In this document: one piece after another, positions 27,221 through 35,637 of the stretch
Position numbering within the stretch: position 1 is the first letter of the stretch
How the letters are laid out: each line of letters opens with the position of its first letter
Assembly: GCA_963798795.1 (NCBI GenBank)
Contig: CAWCUZ010000002.1
Span: 744,001 to 808,000 of the forward strand
DNA: 64,000 bases
Reading direction: 5' to 3'
Origin: CAWCUZ01 sp963798795
Lineage (GTDB): Bacteria; Acidobacteriota; Vicinamibacteria; Vicinamibacterales; SCN-69-37
Position numbers and translations under genes: made by a program
Notes under the pieces: generated by a model
Seen by the model: the letters and a program-made list of their open reading frames with translations, nothing else
Database searches by the model: none
What the model was told of the DNA's origin: nothing

Positions 27221-27841
27221 TCAAAACACTTTTCTGACGGCGCTGCCGAATGCTCGAAACGCGCCGGCGATCGACGAGCCGGTCCTGACGAGGGACGAAC
27301 CCGTCCAGGCGATCGAGGATCCGGTCTTCTTGAGCGCGCCGGTCATGAAGTTGTCAGACGCCGTGTCGGTGTCGACGGCCGGTACGGAGAGATCCAACGG
27401 CACGGCGAAGGCCGCATCGGGGATCGCGGCAACCACGAGGGGTGACAGCGGCAGCTCGGGAGCCGGAATCCCGTCGGTTGGGGCGACAGCGATTGACGCC
27501 AGCGGCGGCCTGGTCAGTGCGACGGGCGTGACGCCGCCGAACGAGGCAGGAGCCGACGTGGCGACTGCGAACGCCAGGACCGGCGGCGCCGCGTCGTCAG
27601 GCCGCGAGTCCGTTGCGCGAGATGGCGCGGGCGGAGCCGCGAGCCGCGCGACACGAAGCGCGTTCGGGGGCGGGAGTCGAGGTGCGGCAGCCGCAATCCG
27701 GGCGACGGCGGGCAGGCGAACCGGCGGCGTGGCCGGCCGGGTGGGCCAGTAGTCGATCAGCGCGCCGATTCCCGCAACCATGCCCAGCCCGCAGACCGCG
27801 AGCGATTTCGCATAGAAATCCCGGCGGGAGTCGCCGCGCAC
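27221..27841 (-). CDS. hypothetical membrane-anchored Pro/Ala-rich protein
   Basis: A 206-residue protein, not recognised. It has one hydrophobic segment near the N-terminus (SLAVCGLGMVAGIGALI, residues about 13-30), a long Pro/Ala-rich low-complexity middle, and a C-terminal segment with near-repeats (KKTGSSIAWTG, SLVRTGSSIAGAF) ending in a basic VRKVF. It could be a periplasmic anchored linker or surface protein. The start is GTG, with TAAACT ending six bases before it. It lies just after the VanZ-like gene on the same strand. Confidence 0.6.
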   Translation of the reverse strand: MRGDSRRDFYAKSLAVCGLGMVAGIGALIDYWPTRPATPPVRLPAVARIAAAAPRLPPPNALRVARLAAPPAPSRATDSRPDDAAPPVLAFAVATSAPASFGGVTPVALTRPPLASIAVAPTDGIPAPELPLSPLVVAAIPDAAFAVPLDLSVPAVDTDTASDNFMTGALKKTGSSIAWTGSSLVRTGSSIAGAFRAFGSAVRKVF

Positions 27842-27847
27842 GTACGC

Positions 27848-27876
27848 AGTTTATCAGCCGTTCAGGCCCCCGGCAA
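27848..27876 (-). promoter_or_regulatory. candidate leaderless promoter of the Pro/Ala-rich protein gene
   Basis: On the minus strand: TTGCCG (27871-27876), 17-base spacer, TAAACT (27848-27853), six bases, then GTG at 27841. The same geometry as the PPK2 promoter. Confidence 0.5.
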
Positions 27877-29022
27877 TCCACGAAAATGGGACCGGCCCGC
27901 CCATCCGGCGACCAGCGCCAGCCCTGCCAGCACGCCGGCGATCGTCCACACCCAGACCGCCGGCCAGACGACGATGGGGATGAGATCCGCCCGGCTGACA
28001 TAGGGGCGCGCGGCCGTTCCCGCCGTCCGCGCCGCCGCGTCGGCGCGCTGCGCCGGCGGCCACCGCACACCATCGGGCGCCAGGTAGGACGGCGTGTCGA
28101 GCACGGGACGGAAGTACCGCTCCAGGATCAGGTTCTCGCGCCAGCTCGCAAACAGGTCACCCGCCGTCCACGCGCGATTGCGCCGCTGGACGTGCCAGAT
28201 TCCTTCCGCCAGGTACTGGTCCTCCCGGCCGAGCCGATGGAGGGCCGCCGGCGGATTCGCGCGCCAGGCCGACGCGCGCTCCGCGCCAAGCGCTTCCAGT
28301 TGCGCGTCGGTATAGCGCGAACGGAACACGCCGACGTCGGGATCCTGGATGGCGTAGCCGAGGTGCACGATCTGGCTGAAGGCGGTCAGCGCCACGACGA
28401 CGACGGCGGCCAGGGTGCCGAGCGGCCGTCGCGATCGGGCGGCACCGCGCCGCCACGCCGACGGAGGATCGAGCGCCAGACTGACCAGCGCGCCGCAGCC
28501 GATGGCCGCGGCGTCGAGGGCTACGTCCCGCAGTTCGCCGACGCGCAGCGGCACGTACCACTGCAGCAGCTCGTCGGCGAGTCCGACCAGCACGCCGCAC
28601 AGTCCGGCGAGCAGCGGCACGACGCCCGTGTCGAGCGGCCGCCAGGCGCGATAGAACAGCCAGGTCACCACGCCGTACTCCAGGAAGTGCAACCGCTCGA
28701 CGGCGCGTGTGTCGGCGCTGCCCGCGGCAAAGCCGACGCCGTACGCGACGCCCAGCACGGCCGCCGCGATCAGCGCACCGTAGCGCAGACCTCGCCGCGT
28801 CCGAATGCGGACCAGCACCAGCCCCACGGCGCCAACAGCCAGCACCAGCATGCCAGCGTTGACGACGGCGCCGAAACGGTTGGAGAGCGCGGACTTGATC
28901 GCGTCGCGGGCCAGTCCGGCATAGGGCCCGGACAGGACCAGAGCCGCGGCCGACGCGCCTGCCAGCACGAAGCGGGCGGTGGACAGGTGGGACCGCGCAG
29001 CCTCGGATGCATGCGACGGCAT
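27862..29022 (-). CDS. VanZ-like membrane protein
   Basis: A 386-residue polytopic protein. The N-terminal half carries the VanZ-like core: paired helices with VERLHFLEYGVVTWLFYRAW and GLADELLQWYVPLRVGELRDVALDAAA, the conserved acidic/Asn-like cluster of that family. A long periplasmic segment follows (residues about 225-345, including RSRYTDAQLEALG), and a final helix (IPIVVWPAVWVWTIAGVLAGLAL). Function is not established for most VanZ-like proteins; glycopeptide resistance should not be inferred. A TAAGCT box lies 9 bases before the ATG. Confidence 0.75.
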   Translation of the reverse strand: MPSHASEAARSHLSTARFVLAGASAAALVLSGPYAGLARDAIKSALSNRFGAVVNAGMLVLAVGAVGLVLVRIRTRRGLRYGALIAAAVLGVAYGVGFAAGSADTRAVERLHFLEYGVVTWLFYRAWRPLDTGVVPLLAGLCGVLVGLADELLQWYVPLRVGELRDVALDAAAIGCGALVSLALDPPSAWRRGAARSRRPLGTLAAVVVVALTAFSQIVHLGYAIQDPDVGVFRSRYTDAQLEALGAERASAWRANPPAALHRLGREDQYLAEGIWHVQRRNRAWTAGDLFASWRENLILERYFRPVLDTPSYLAPDGVRWPPAQRADAAARTAGTAARPYVSRADLIPIVVWPAVWVWTIAGVLAGLALVAGWAGRSHFRGLPGA

Positions 29023-29064
29023 GGCGGGACGAGCTTACTCCGACCTGGGCCTGAAGACTCCCGA

Positions 29065-29086
29065 CCCCGGGTCTGAAGACCCGGGG
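29065..29086. repeat. TGAA-loop hairpin (perfect 9-bp stem) with CTCCATCG tail
   Basis: CCCCGGGTC, loop TGAA, GACCCGGGG. It is followed by GCTCCATCGTGT, a tail shared with the copy at 31466-31495 and, with two changes, at 56076-56105. The element is thus longer than the hairpin itself. A decayed second copy precedes it at about 29046-29062. Confidence 0.75.
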
Positions 29087-29095
29087 CTCCATCGT

Positions 29096-29160
29096 GTAAA
29101 TCGCCAAATCGCCAAATCGCCAAATCGCCAAATCGCCAAATCGCCAAATCGCCAAATCCC
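29096..29160. repeat. octamer tandem repeat (CCAAATCG) array
   Basis: About eight nearly perfect copies of AAATCGCC between the TGAA hairpin and the MFS gene. The regular array lies directly upstream of a promoter-like TACACT (29167-29172). It carries no gene. Confidence 0.9.
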
Positions 29161-29163
29161 CCG

Positions 29164-30441
29164 TTGTACACTGGCACCGACTTGGCTGGCGCGCCTCCCG
29201 GAGCCGCGGCCGCGGGCCCACGCCCGTCACGCAGCGCGCTCTTCGTCGTCGTTCTCACGATCTTCATCGACATGGTCGGGCTCGGGATCCTGATCCCGGT
29301 GATCCCGTTCGTCGTCCACCAGTTCAACACGACGGGACTGGCGGTCGGGCTGCTGTCGATGTCGTTCGCGTTGTGCCAGTTTTTTGCCGCGCCGGTGCTG
29401 GGCCGGCTGTCCGATCGGCACGGCCGGCGTCCGCTGCTGCTCGTCAGCCTATTCGGGTCGGCCGTCGGCTACTTCATCTTCGGCTGGGCCGGATCACTGC
29501 CGGTGCTGTTCCTGGCGCGGATTCTCGACGGGATCACCGGAGGCAACATCTCGATCGCCCACGCCTACATCGCCGACGTGACGCCGCCGGGCGACCGGTC
29601 GAAGAACTTCGGGCTGGTCGGCGCAGCCTATGGGCTCGGGTTCATCATCGGCCCGGCGCTGGGCGGTGTGCTGAGCCACCTCAGCCTGTCGGCGCCGGCG
29701 TACTTCGCCGGCGGGCTGGCGCTGGGCAATACGATCCTGGGGGCGTTCATTCTTCCGGAGACCCACCCGCCCGAGCGCCGGGTGCGCGACCCGCTGACGT
29801 TCGCGCAGGTCAACCCGCTGCGCACGGTCACCCGAGCGTTCGGCCACCCGTCGCTCGGCCGGACCTTTCTGGCGCTGTTCGCGTTCAACGTCGCGTTCAG
29901 CGGCCTGCAGTCGAATTTCGCGCTCTTCACCCTGGAGCGATTCCGCTGGAGCCCGCTGCAGAACGCGCTGCTCTTCAGCGTCATCGGCGTCGTGGGTGCG
30001 TTCACGCAGGGCGTGCTGATGCGGCGCCTGGCGGGCCGGCATTCGGATCGGCGGCTCGCCGTCACCGGCCTGGTGGTTCAAGCGGGGATGTACGCGCTGA
30101 CGGCCGCCGCGGCGGCGGCGTGGCTCCTCTATCCGATCGGCGCGGCCATCAGCGTCGGCGTCGGGATCAGCTCACCGACGCTGACGGCGCTGATCTCGAG
30201 CGGCGTGACCGCCGAGGAACAGGGCGCGATGCTCGGCGTGACCCAGTCGGTCACCGCACTCACCCGCGTCGTCGGACCGCTCTGGGCGGGCATCGCCTAC
30301 GACCACATCGGCCACGGATCGCCGTACTGGACCGGCGCCATCTTCATCGCGATCGCCGCCGCCCTCATCGCCCCTTCAACCCGAAGGCCCCAGGGGAGCC
30401 GGCGCATCGGGCAATCGTCAATCGGGAATCTTCAATCGTGA
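29164..30441 (+). CDS. MFS transporter (TCR/Tet-like drug exporter subfamily)
   Basis: A 12-helix major facilitator of up to 425 residues. Helix 1 is VVVLTIFIDMVGLGILIPVI, motif A lies between helices 2 and 3 (LGRLSDRHGRRPLLL), helix 4 is FLARILDGITGGNISIAHAYI and motif C is GAAYGLGFIIGPALGG. This is the set expected of tetracycline-type multidrug exporters; the substrate is unknown. Starts at TTG 29164 and TTG 29182 are both possible; the second sits nine bases after TACACT. The last about ten residues (IGQSSIGNLQS) come from a heptamer repeat, so the C-terminus has been extended by repeat DNA. Confidence 0.87.
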   Translation: MYTGTDLAGAPPGAAAAGPRPSRSALFVVVLTIFIDMVGLGILIPVIPFVVHQFNTTGLAVGLLSMSFALCQFFAAPVLGRLSDRHGRRPLLLVSLFGSAVGYFIFGWAGSLPVLFLARILDGITGGNISIAHAYIADVTPPGDRSKNFGLVGAAYGLGFIIGPALGGVLSHLSLSAPAYFAGGLALGNTILGAFILPETHPPERRVRDPLTFAQVNPLRTVTRAFGHPSLGRTFLALFAFNVAFSGLQSNFALFTLERFRWSPLQNALLFSVIGVVGAFTQGVLMRRLAGRHSDRRLAVTGLVVQAGMYALTAAAAAAWLLYPIGAAISVGVGISSPTLTALISSGVTAEEQGAMLGVTQSVTALTRVVGPLWAGIAYDHIGHGSPYWTGAIFIAIAAALIAPSTRRPQGSRRIGQSSIGNLQS

Positions 30442-30600
30442 TTGGCAATCGGCAATCAACAATCGGCAATCGGCAATCGACAATCGGCAATCGACAATCG
30501 GCGATCGGCAATCGGCGATCGGCAATCGAGCTCGGTCCAGCCAACGCTGAACGCCTGATCGGACCCGACGGACCCGAGGGACCCGACGGACCCGATCTAC
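30411..30600. repeat. composite short tandem repeat: heptamer array plus nonamer array (second copy)
   Basis: About fifteen copies of a CGGCAAT heptamer (with CGACAAT and CGGCGAT variants) at 30411-30530. The shared GGTCCAGCCAACGC-like linker follows, then GCCTGATCGGACCCGA and GGACCCGA(C/G)G repeats to 30596. The order and linker match 13941-14077, showing one mobile or copied unit. It overlaps the end of the MFS gene and touches the stop of the metal permease gene. Confidence 0.85.
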
Positions 30601-31490
30601 CGCACCGTATCGAGGACGTCGCGCGTCCGCCGGCTGACGAGCAGCGGCCGGACGATGGCCATGAGGATCAGGATCAGCCCGAAAGTGCAGACGATCGTGG
30701 CGCCGGTCGGCAGGTCGAACTCGACGGAGAAGTACATCCCGAGCATCGACACGAGCACGCCCATCGCCCACCCGATGGCGAGGCGCGGGCCGATCCGCGC
30801 CGAGTACAGCATGCCGCCCACCGACGGCACGATCAGGTAGCAGAAGACGAGCAGCACGCCGGCGATGGCGACCGACCGCGTCACGACGAAGCCGAACGAG
30901 GCGTAGAAGAGGAAGTCCCAGAACCGCACCGCGACGCCGCGCGCCGCGGCCGCCTTGGCGTCGATCGAGATCTCGAGGAATCGTTTGCGGAAGATGAAGT
31001 GGAACGCGCCGATGACCGCGTAGATTGCGGCCGTCCCCCACACCTCCGGCCACTGCACCGAGAGGATGTTGCCGACGAGCATGTCCTTGAGGTGCTCCGA
31101 CTCGCCCGTCGCCTTGCTCATCGTGAGGATGACCGCGGCCGAAGCGACCGCGTACGAAATGCCGATGATCGCCTCCTGCGGGATGTTCGCCTCGTGCCCC
31201 TTGATCAGCGCGAAGATGAGCGCGCCGATCAGCGTGAACCCGAGGCTCATCCAGTAGATGGCGGGGGCGTGCGGGTCGTAGCCCTGGTAGACGGCGATGG
31301 CGGCGCCGAGCGACGCGATCTGCGCGAGCGACAGGTCGACGAAGATGACGCCGCGCTCGACGACGTGCAGGCCGAGATAGGCGTGAATGCCGGCGATGAT
31401 CAGGCTCGCGGCGATCGGCGCGGCGAGAAACTGAGAATGGTCCAGTCCACAGCAACCTGCCTTCCGCCGGGTCCGAAGACCGGGCTCCAT
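30597..31490 (-). CDS. zinc/manganese ABC transporter permease
   Basis: A 297-residue ABC-3 family permease (ZnuB/MntB-like). There are about eight membrane helices, with the family start QFLAAPIAASLIIAGIHAYL, HVVERGVIFVDLSLAQIASLG and IIGISYAVASAAVILTMSKA, followed by the coupling region AKAAAARGVAVRFWDFLFY. The ATG at 31490 is the only good start. It lies inside the CTCCATCG tail of a TGAA hairpin repeat, so the first about 15 residues (MEPGLRTRRKAGCCG) are repeat-derived. GGAAAG about 9 bases upstream may serve as ribosome binding site. It follows the binding-protein gene by 5 bases. No ATPase gene is nearby. Confidence 0.88.
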   Translation of the reverse strand: MEPGLRTRRKAGCCGLDHSQFLAAPIAASLIIAGIHAYLGLHVVERGVIFVDLSLAQIASLGAAIAVYQGYDPHAPAIYWMSLGFTLIGALIFALIKGHEANIPQEAIIGISYAVASAAVILTMSKATGESEHLKDMLVGNILSVQWPEVWGTAAIYAVIGAFHFIFRKRFLEISIDAKAAAARGVAVRFWDFLFYASFGFVVTRSVAIAGVLLVFCYLIVPSVGGMLYSARIGPRLAIGWAMGVLVSMLGMYFSVEFDLPTGATIVCTFGLILILMAIVRPLLVSRRTRDVLDTVR

Positions 31491-31495
31491 CGTGT

Positions 31496-32428
31496 CTACT
31501 TTCCGGTGACTTGCTTGAGCGCGGCCGCGAGGGTACTGACGTCGTAGTCGAACAGGTGAATGTAGTCGGTGGCCTCCTTGGTGCCGCCGACCGACGGCGC
31601 GAGCACCAGCACCTTGCCGCCGCCGACCTGGTTCGCGATCGACTGCGGCGTCTTCAAGTCGAAGTACGGCTCGACGATGATGAGCTTGACGTTCTGCGCC
31701 TTCATCTCCCCGATCAGCTCGAGCGTGTGCGACGGCGACGGCGGAATGCCAGGCTTCGGCTCGACGTAGCCCATCACGTTCAGACCGAAGCGCTCCATGA
31801 AGTTCGGCCAGGACCGGTGATAGGTCACGAGCTTGGTGCCCTTGTAGGGCGCCAGCGTCGCTTCCCAGCGCTTTTCCGCCGCGGCCAGCCGCTTGTCGAA
31901 GTCGTCGTACCGGCCCGCGAAGTAGGCCGTGTCGCCCGGCGACAGCTCGCTCAGCTTGTCCCGGATCGCCTGGGCGATGCGGCGCCCGTTCTCCGGATCG
32001 AGCCAGTAGTGCGGATTGCCCTGCGGATGCACGTCGCCCATCGCGCGCGTGATCTGGCCCGTCGGGATCTCGAGGATCCGGACGTTCAGCGAGGCGTCGA
32101 GGTAGCCGCGGGCGCCCACCTGGATCTTGCCGTTGCGGCTGCTGTTGATGAGCGGCGGCAGCCAGCCGATCTCGAGCTCGCGCCCGACGACGATGAGCAG
32201 GTCGGCGCGGCTGACGGCCAGGATGAAGCTGGGCTTCGGGTCGACGAAGTGCGGATCCTGGTAGCCCTTGGCCAGCGCCTGGACGTCGACCTTGTCGCCG
32301 CCGACTTCGCGCGCGAGCGATGCGAGGTCCTCGGTCGTGGTGACGACGTGCAGGGCGGCCGCCGCCGGTCGCGCGGTCGCCGCCAGGGCGACCATGCCGG
32401 CAATCAATACGGTGGTCCATCGACGCAT
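31496..32428 (-). CDS. zinc/manganese ABC transporter substrate-binding protein
   Basis: A 310-residue cluster A-I metal-binding protein (ZnuA/TroA type) with a signal peptide (IAGMVALAATARPAAA). Expected metal ligands are His in GYQDPHFVDPKP, His in GNPHYWLDPEN, His in LVTYHRSWPNF and an acidic residue in IIVEPYFDLK. There is no His-rich loop. GAGAGGAGAAG lies a few bases before the ATG. The operon order is porin, binding protein, permease. It is likely to capture Zn2+ or Mn2+ in the periplasm. No Zur/MntR-type operator was recognised. Confidence 0.9.
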   Translation of the reverse strand: MRRWTTVLIAGMVALAATARPAAAALHVVTTTEDLASLAREVGGDKVDVQALAKGYQDPHFVDPKPSFILAVSRADLLIVVGRELEIGWLPPLINSSRNGKIQVGARGYLDASLNVRILEIPTGQITRAMGDVHPQGNPHYWLDPENGRRIAQAIRDKLSELSPGDTAYFAGRYDDFDKRLAAAEKRWEATLAPYKGTKLVTYHRSWPNFMERFGLNVMGYVEPKPGIPPSPSHTLELIGEMKAQNVKLIIVEPYFDLKTPQSIANQVGGGKVLVLAPSVGGTKEATDYIHLFDYDVSTLAAALKQVTGK

Positions 32429-32442
32429 GATGCTTCTCCTCT

Positions 32443-33864
32443 CTAGAACACGTGGGCGCCATGGGCGCCGATCGAGAAGTTGAACTGGAACAGGAACTCG
32501 TTCGCGTGGATCCCTTCGGCGTAGTTCGTGCGCCGGTACTGGCCCCGGATCTGGCTGAACTCCGTCGGCCAGTAGGTCAGGAACACCGAGCCGCCCGTGT
32601 CGTGCAGGTCGCCGTTCAGCACGCGGCCCGATCGGTCGACCCGTGCGCCGAGGTACCAGCGCTGGGCGAACTGGTATTCGCCGAGGCCGTAAAAGCCAAA
32701 CGCTTTCGCGACAGGCCCGCCAGCCGGCAGATCCTGCCGGCTCCAGATCAGCTCGGTCCGGAGATTGAGGCGCCGGTAGATCGCCCGCCGCAGCGGCCGG
32801 TAGCGGAACGTGGCGTCGATCCCGAAGAGATTCTTGGTCTGGTCCAGCGCGACGGCGGGGTCGCCGTCCACCACCGCGGGGCCGCCTTCCCCGGTTGGCA
32901 CGGCGACATCGGCGGGACCGTAGGCAAGGGAGGTCCCCAGATCGATATTGGACGACTCGGTCAGGTCGCGATACGCGCGAAACCGGCCGACATAGGCGAG
33001 CTTCGACCGCGCGTGGCTCTGAAAGACGTCCGAGCTGCCGTGATACACCTCGCCGGTCGCCTCGATGAACAGGTACGGGTTGTTGATGAGGTGCGACAGC
33101 GACATGCCGGCATCGTCAATCCCGTCTTCGCCGCCCACGAGGTTGTCGGTCACGAGCGGACGATCGGCCGTCGGGAGCGTGTGGGTGTGGAGCGTGTTGA
33201 TCTTCCCGAACTGCGCGCGCATCTTGCCCACTTTGAGGAGCAGGTTGGCGGGAAGCGTGGTGAACGTCGCGTAGCCTTCCTCGATGTCGAGACCCTCCGG
33301 GCCCGCCGAGAGGAAGAAGTCGGCCCGCGCGTAGGGATCGACGACCGCCTGAAACGCGACTTCCGCCTCGGTGAGCTCGAGTGACGCGGCGCCGCTGGAT
33401 TCGTTCTTGCCGGCGTGGCCGAGGAAGTTGCCGATCACGGAGGCGTCGGGGTTGAACACCTTGGAGTTGCTGCTCACGACCTGACCGGCCGGCATCGCCT
33501 GCGGCGCGGCTGGCGAAGACTCGGCGCCGGTTCCCTCCGGCGGCGTAGCCGCCGGCGGAGGCGGCGCGGCCGCCGGCGGAGGCGGCGCGGCCGCCGGAAC
33601 GCTCGGACCTGCCCCGATCGCTGCCAGCCGGCGTTCGAGATCGCCCAGGCGTTGTTCGTATTGCTGGCGCAGCGCCTGAAAGTCGCGCTCCAGGCGTGCG
33701 ATTTCGTCGCGGACCTGCTGCAGATCCTGCGGCGGATCCGCCGGCGTGGCGGTCGTCGGGCGCGTCGGCGCCGGCGCGGTCGCCTGCGCGCGCGCCGCTG
33801 CGGGCACGGCCAGCAGCGTGCCACAGGCGACGGCGCAGAGCCCCGCGCGGAAACTCCGTGTCAT
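32443..33864 (-). CDS. outer-membrane porin-like protein of the metal uptake operon
   Basis: A 473-residue protein: signal peptide (residues 1-26, ending ARAQA), Pro-rich stretch, coiled coil (QQVRDEIARLERDFQALRQQYEQ split around residues 48-85), a second Pro/Ala-rich linker, then about 330 residues with alternating amphipathic strands ending in Phe (GAHGAHVF), a beta-barrel signature. YARADFFLSAGPEGLDIEEGY and VGKMRAQFGKINTLHTHTLP resemble phosphate-selective or zinc-operon porins. It is the first gene before the binding protein (14-base gap), so it probably admits the metal through the outer membrane. The coiled coil may anchor to the wall. Confidence 0.8.
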   Translation of the reverse strand: MTRSFRAGLCAVACGTLLAVPAAARAQATAPAPTRPTTATPADPPQDLQQVRDEIARLERDFQALRQQYEQRLGDLERRLAAIGAGPSVPAAAPPPPAAAPPPPAATPPEGTGAESSPAAPQAMPAGQVVSSNSKVFNPDASVIGNFLGHAGKNESSGAASLELTEAEVAFQAVVDPYARADFFLSAGPEGLDIEEGYATFTTLPANLLLKVGKMRAQFGKINTLHTHTLPTADRPLVTDNLVGGEDGIDDAGMSLSHLINNPYLFIEATGEVYHGSSDVFQSHARSKLAYVGRFRAYRDLTESSNIDLGTSLAYGPADVAVPTGEGGPAVVDGDPAVALDQTKNLFGIDATFRYRPLRRAIYRRLNLRTELIWSRQDLPAGGPVAKAFGFYGLGEYQFAQRWYLGARVDRSGRVLNGDLHDTGGSVFLTYWPTEFSQIRGQYRRTNYAEGIHANEFLFQFNFSIGAHGAHVF

Positions 33865-34007
33865 GACAAGACCTCGTCGGTACCTCTCGCGCCAGGGACG
33901 CGAGAATCCGGAAACGTCGAGAGTGACAGGCCCTGGAAGACCCGCGCGGCCACGGCCGCGCCGGTCACCGACACTCGGACGGTATCGAGCGTGAAATCAG
34001 GAGCGGC

Positions 34008-34367
34008 TCAGACGATGGCGGGCGGGGCGCGAGAAGCGCGAGCCGTCAGCGACGGCCCGGCATGGGGTGCGGCGCTGCCGATGCGCGGCGGATCGCCGGC
34101 GCGCTGCCAGGCCGTCGCAATGCCGGACGCAGACGGCGAAGAACCGCCGACCGAGCGCTGCCAGTGACAGAAGGGGCAGTGCGTGCCGTGGTCGGCGGGC
34201 ACTACCGGCTCGAACTGGATCCGGGTGTGGCCGGTGAAACGGGGGCCGGAGCAGTCAGGGTCGTCTTCGGTGAGGAGGTGCCGTTCGGCGACGAAGGGCA
34301 ACGCCAAGGCAATCAGGAAGGCCGCGAGCGTGACCCACCCGTGGCGGCGCTTGGCGGTGAGCACCAT
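34008..34367 (-). CDS. small hypothetical membrane-anchored CxxC protein
   Basis: A 119-residue protein from the ATG at 34367 (MVLTAKRRHGWVTLAAFLI). It has one N-terminal hydrophobic helix that could be a signal anchor, then a His/Cys motif (DHGTHCPFCHWQRSV) reminiscent of DUF2946-like metal-associated proteins, then a low-complexity tail. GTG at 34388 is an alternative start. The ATG is preferred because a good sigma-70-like promoter ends eight bases before it. It lies upstream of and parallel to the metal uptake operon, 143 bases from the porin gene, so it may share its regulation. Family membership is uncertain. Confidence 0.5.
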   Translation of the reverse strand: MVLTAKRRHGWVTLAAFLIALALPFVAERHLLTEDDPDCSGPRFTGHTRIQFEPVVPADHGTHCPFCHWQRSVGGSSPSASGIATAWQRAGDPPRIGSAAPHAGPSLTARASRAPPAIV

Positions 34368-34375
34368 TGATGGCC

Positions 34376-34404
34376 ACTTTATGGCCACCCACTGACCGCG
34401 TCAA
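34376..34404 (-). promoter_or_regulatory. sigma-70-like promoter of the small CxxC protein gene
   Basis: Minus strand TTGACG (34399-34404), exactly 17 bases, TAAAGT (34376-34381), then eight bases to the ATG. It is the best two-box match in the window (five of six in the -35 and four of six in the -10). Confidence 0.6.
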
Positions 34405-34465
34405 GCCGCCCGCACGCCGGCGCGGTGGATCGAACCTGAAGTCTGCCCCGCGAGAACGGCCGCTG

Positions 34466-34804
34466 GTCGTCTTGTGGGAGTTCCACAACGGCATCCGGCG
34501 GCCGGTCATCCGCCCCCGCGATGGGACGCTGCTCATGACCGCCGAGGATCGCGCCAGGTGGCACGAGCTGAAGCTCTCGGTGCAGGGCGCCGACATCCGC
34601 GGGTATCTCGACGGCACGCAGGTGCTGCAGCACACCCTCGGCAGCGCGCCCGGACCCGGCCGCAACGGCGCCGCGCCGAACCCCGATCTGTTCGCGGAGA
34701 ACAACCCCGTGCTGCGGCCGCCGGTCTCGGGCCGCGTCGGCCTGTGGTCGAAGTCCGACAGCACGAGCCTGTTCAAAGACTACGTCGTCACCAAGGACAA
34801 GTAG
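34466..34804 (+). pseudogene. 3' remnant of a DUF1080-like (LamG-fold) protein gene
   Basis: About 110 residues of a jelly-roll domain: ARWHELKLSVQGADIRGYLDG, QVLQHTLG, then SGRVGLWSKSDSTSLFKDYVV to a TAG stop. This is the usual C-terminal half of DUF1080/3-keto-disaccharide-hydrolase-like domains. No start, signal peptide or N-terminal half is present; upstream the frame runs through the promoter of the opposite gene. It is a truncated leftover next to octamer repeats. Confidence 0.6.
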
Positions 34805-34811
34805 ACGCCAG

Positions 34812-34853
34812 GGGATTTGGGGATTTGGAGATTTGGAGATTTGGAGATTTGGA
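34812..34853. repeat. octamer tandem repeat (GATTTGGA), inverse orientation
   Basis: About five copies of GGGATTTG / GGAGATTT, the reverse complement of the CCAAATCT unit at 15006 and 29096. It separates the DUF1080 remnant from the TonB-receptor remnant and replaces the normal 5' end of the latter. Confidence 0.85.
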
Positions 34854-35637
34854 GGTGGGTCTGGCGCTCGTCGCGTGTTGCGCGGCGGCGCCGGCGGGAG
34901 CGCAGTCTCCCAACACGGCGGCGATGGTCGTCGTCGTGGTCGATCAGACGGGCGGCGTCGTGCCAGGCGCGGCGATTTCCGTCGCGAACACACAGACCGG
35001 TGCGGCGCGCGACGCCGTATCGGGAATGGACGGGTCGGCCACGGTGGCGGCCCTGTCGCTGACCGGGACGTACACGGTCAAGGTCACCAAGGCCGGATTC
35101 ACGGCCGACGACGTCACCGGTCTCACGCTCCGGGCGGGAGAAACGGCGATGGTCAAGATGAAGCTCGTCGCCTCGGGCGGGCACAGTGAGGTGACCGTGT
35201 ACGGCACGACCGAGGGCGTCAGCGCCAGCCCGCAGATCGGCAAGCCGCTCGACGCGGGCACGATCGACGCGACGCCCATCCTCGGCCGCAAGGTCACGAC
35301 GCTGCCGCTGTTCAATGCCGCGTTCCGGCCGGCGAAGGGCACGGGCGACCTGTTCGTCAATGCCACGTACTTCGTCACCGGCGCCGGTGGGCGGCGCCAG
35401 ACGACCGTCACGCTCGACGGCGCCAACAACGACGAGGGCTGGGGCCGGCAGACGATGATCGCGACCGTCCCCATCGGCGCCATCCAGGAGATGACGACGC
35501 TGTCGAACGCCTTCTCGGCTGAATTCGGCTGGACGTCCGGACCGGCGCTGAACATCGTCACGAAGGCGGGCACGAACCTCGTGCACGGCGAAGGGCTGTT
35601 CATTGCGCGCCCCGGGAACTGGCAGGCCGACTTCGCA
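34854..35637 (+). pseudogene. 5' fragment of a TonB-dependent receptor with carboxypeptidase-regulatory domain
   Basis: About 260 residues: end of a signal peptide (GLALVACCAAAPAGAQS), a carboxypeptidase-regulatory-like domain (VVDQTGGVVPGAAISVANTQ through MVKMKLVASGG), then the start of a plug domain (DGANNDEGWGRQ, AEFGWTSGPALNIVTKAGTN). Full acidobacterial receptors of this kind have about 1000 residues; the whole barrel is missing. The 5' edge lies in an octamer array (34812-34853) and the 3' edge in another (35637-35771), after which the frame is nonsense. It is non-functional. Confidence 0.8.

Noticed and set aside
27862..29022. Glycopeptide (teicoplanin) resistance through VanZ
   Set aside because: VanZ-like domains are widespread; no van genes are present and the protein has a large extra periplasmic part.
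29096..29160. Regular array that might be taken for a CRISPR
   Set aside because: The unit is 8 bp with no spacers, and no cas genes are nearby. The arrays at 13941, 30411 and 35637 fail for the same reason.
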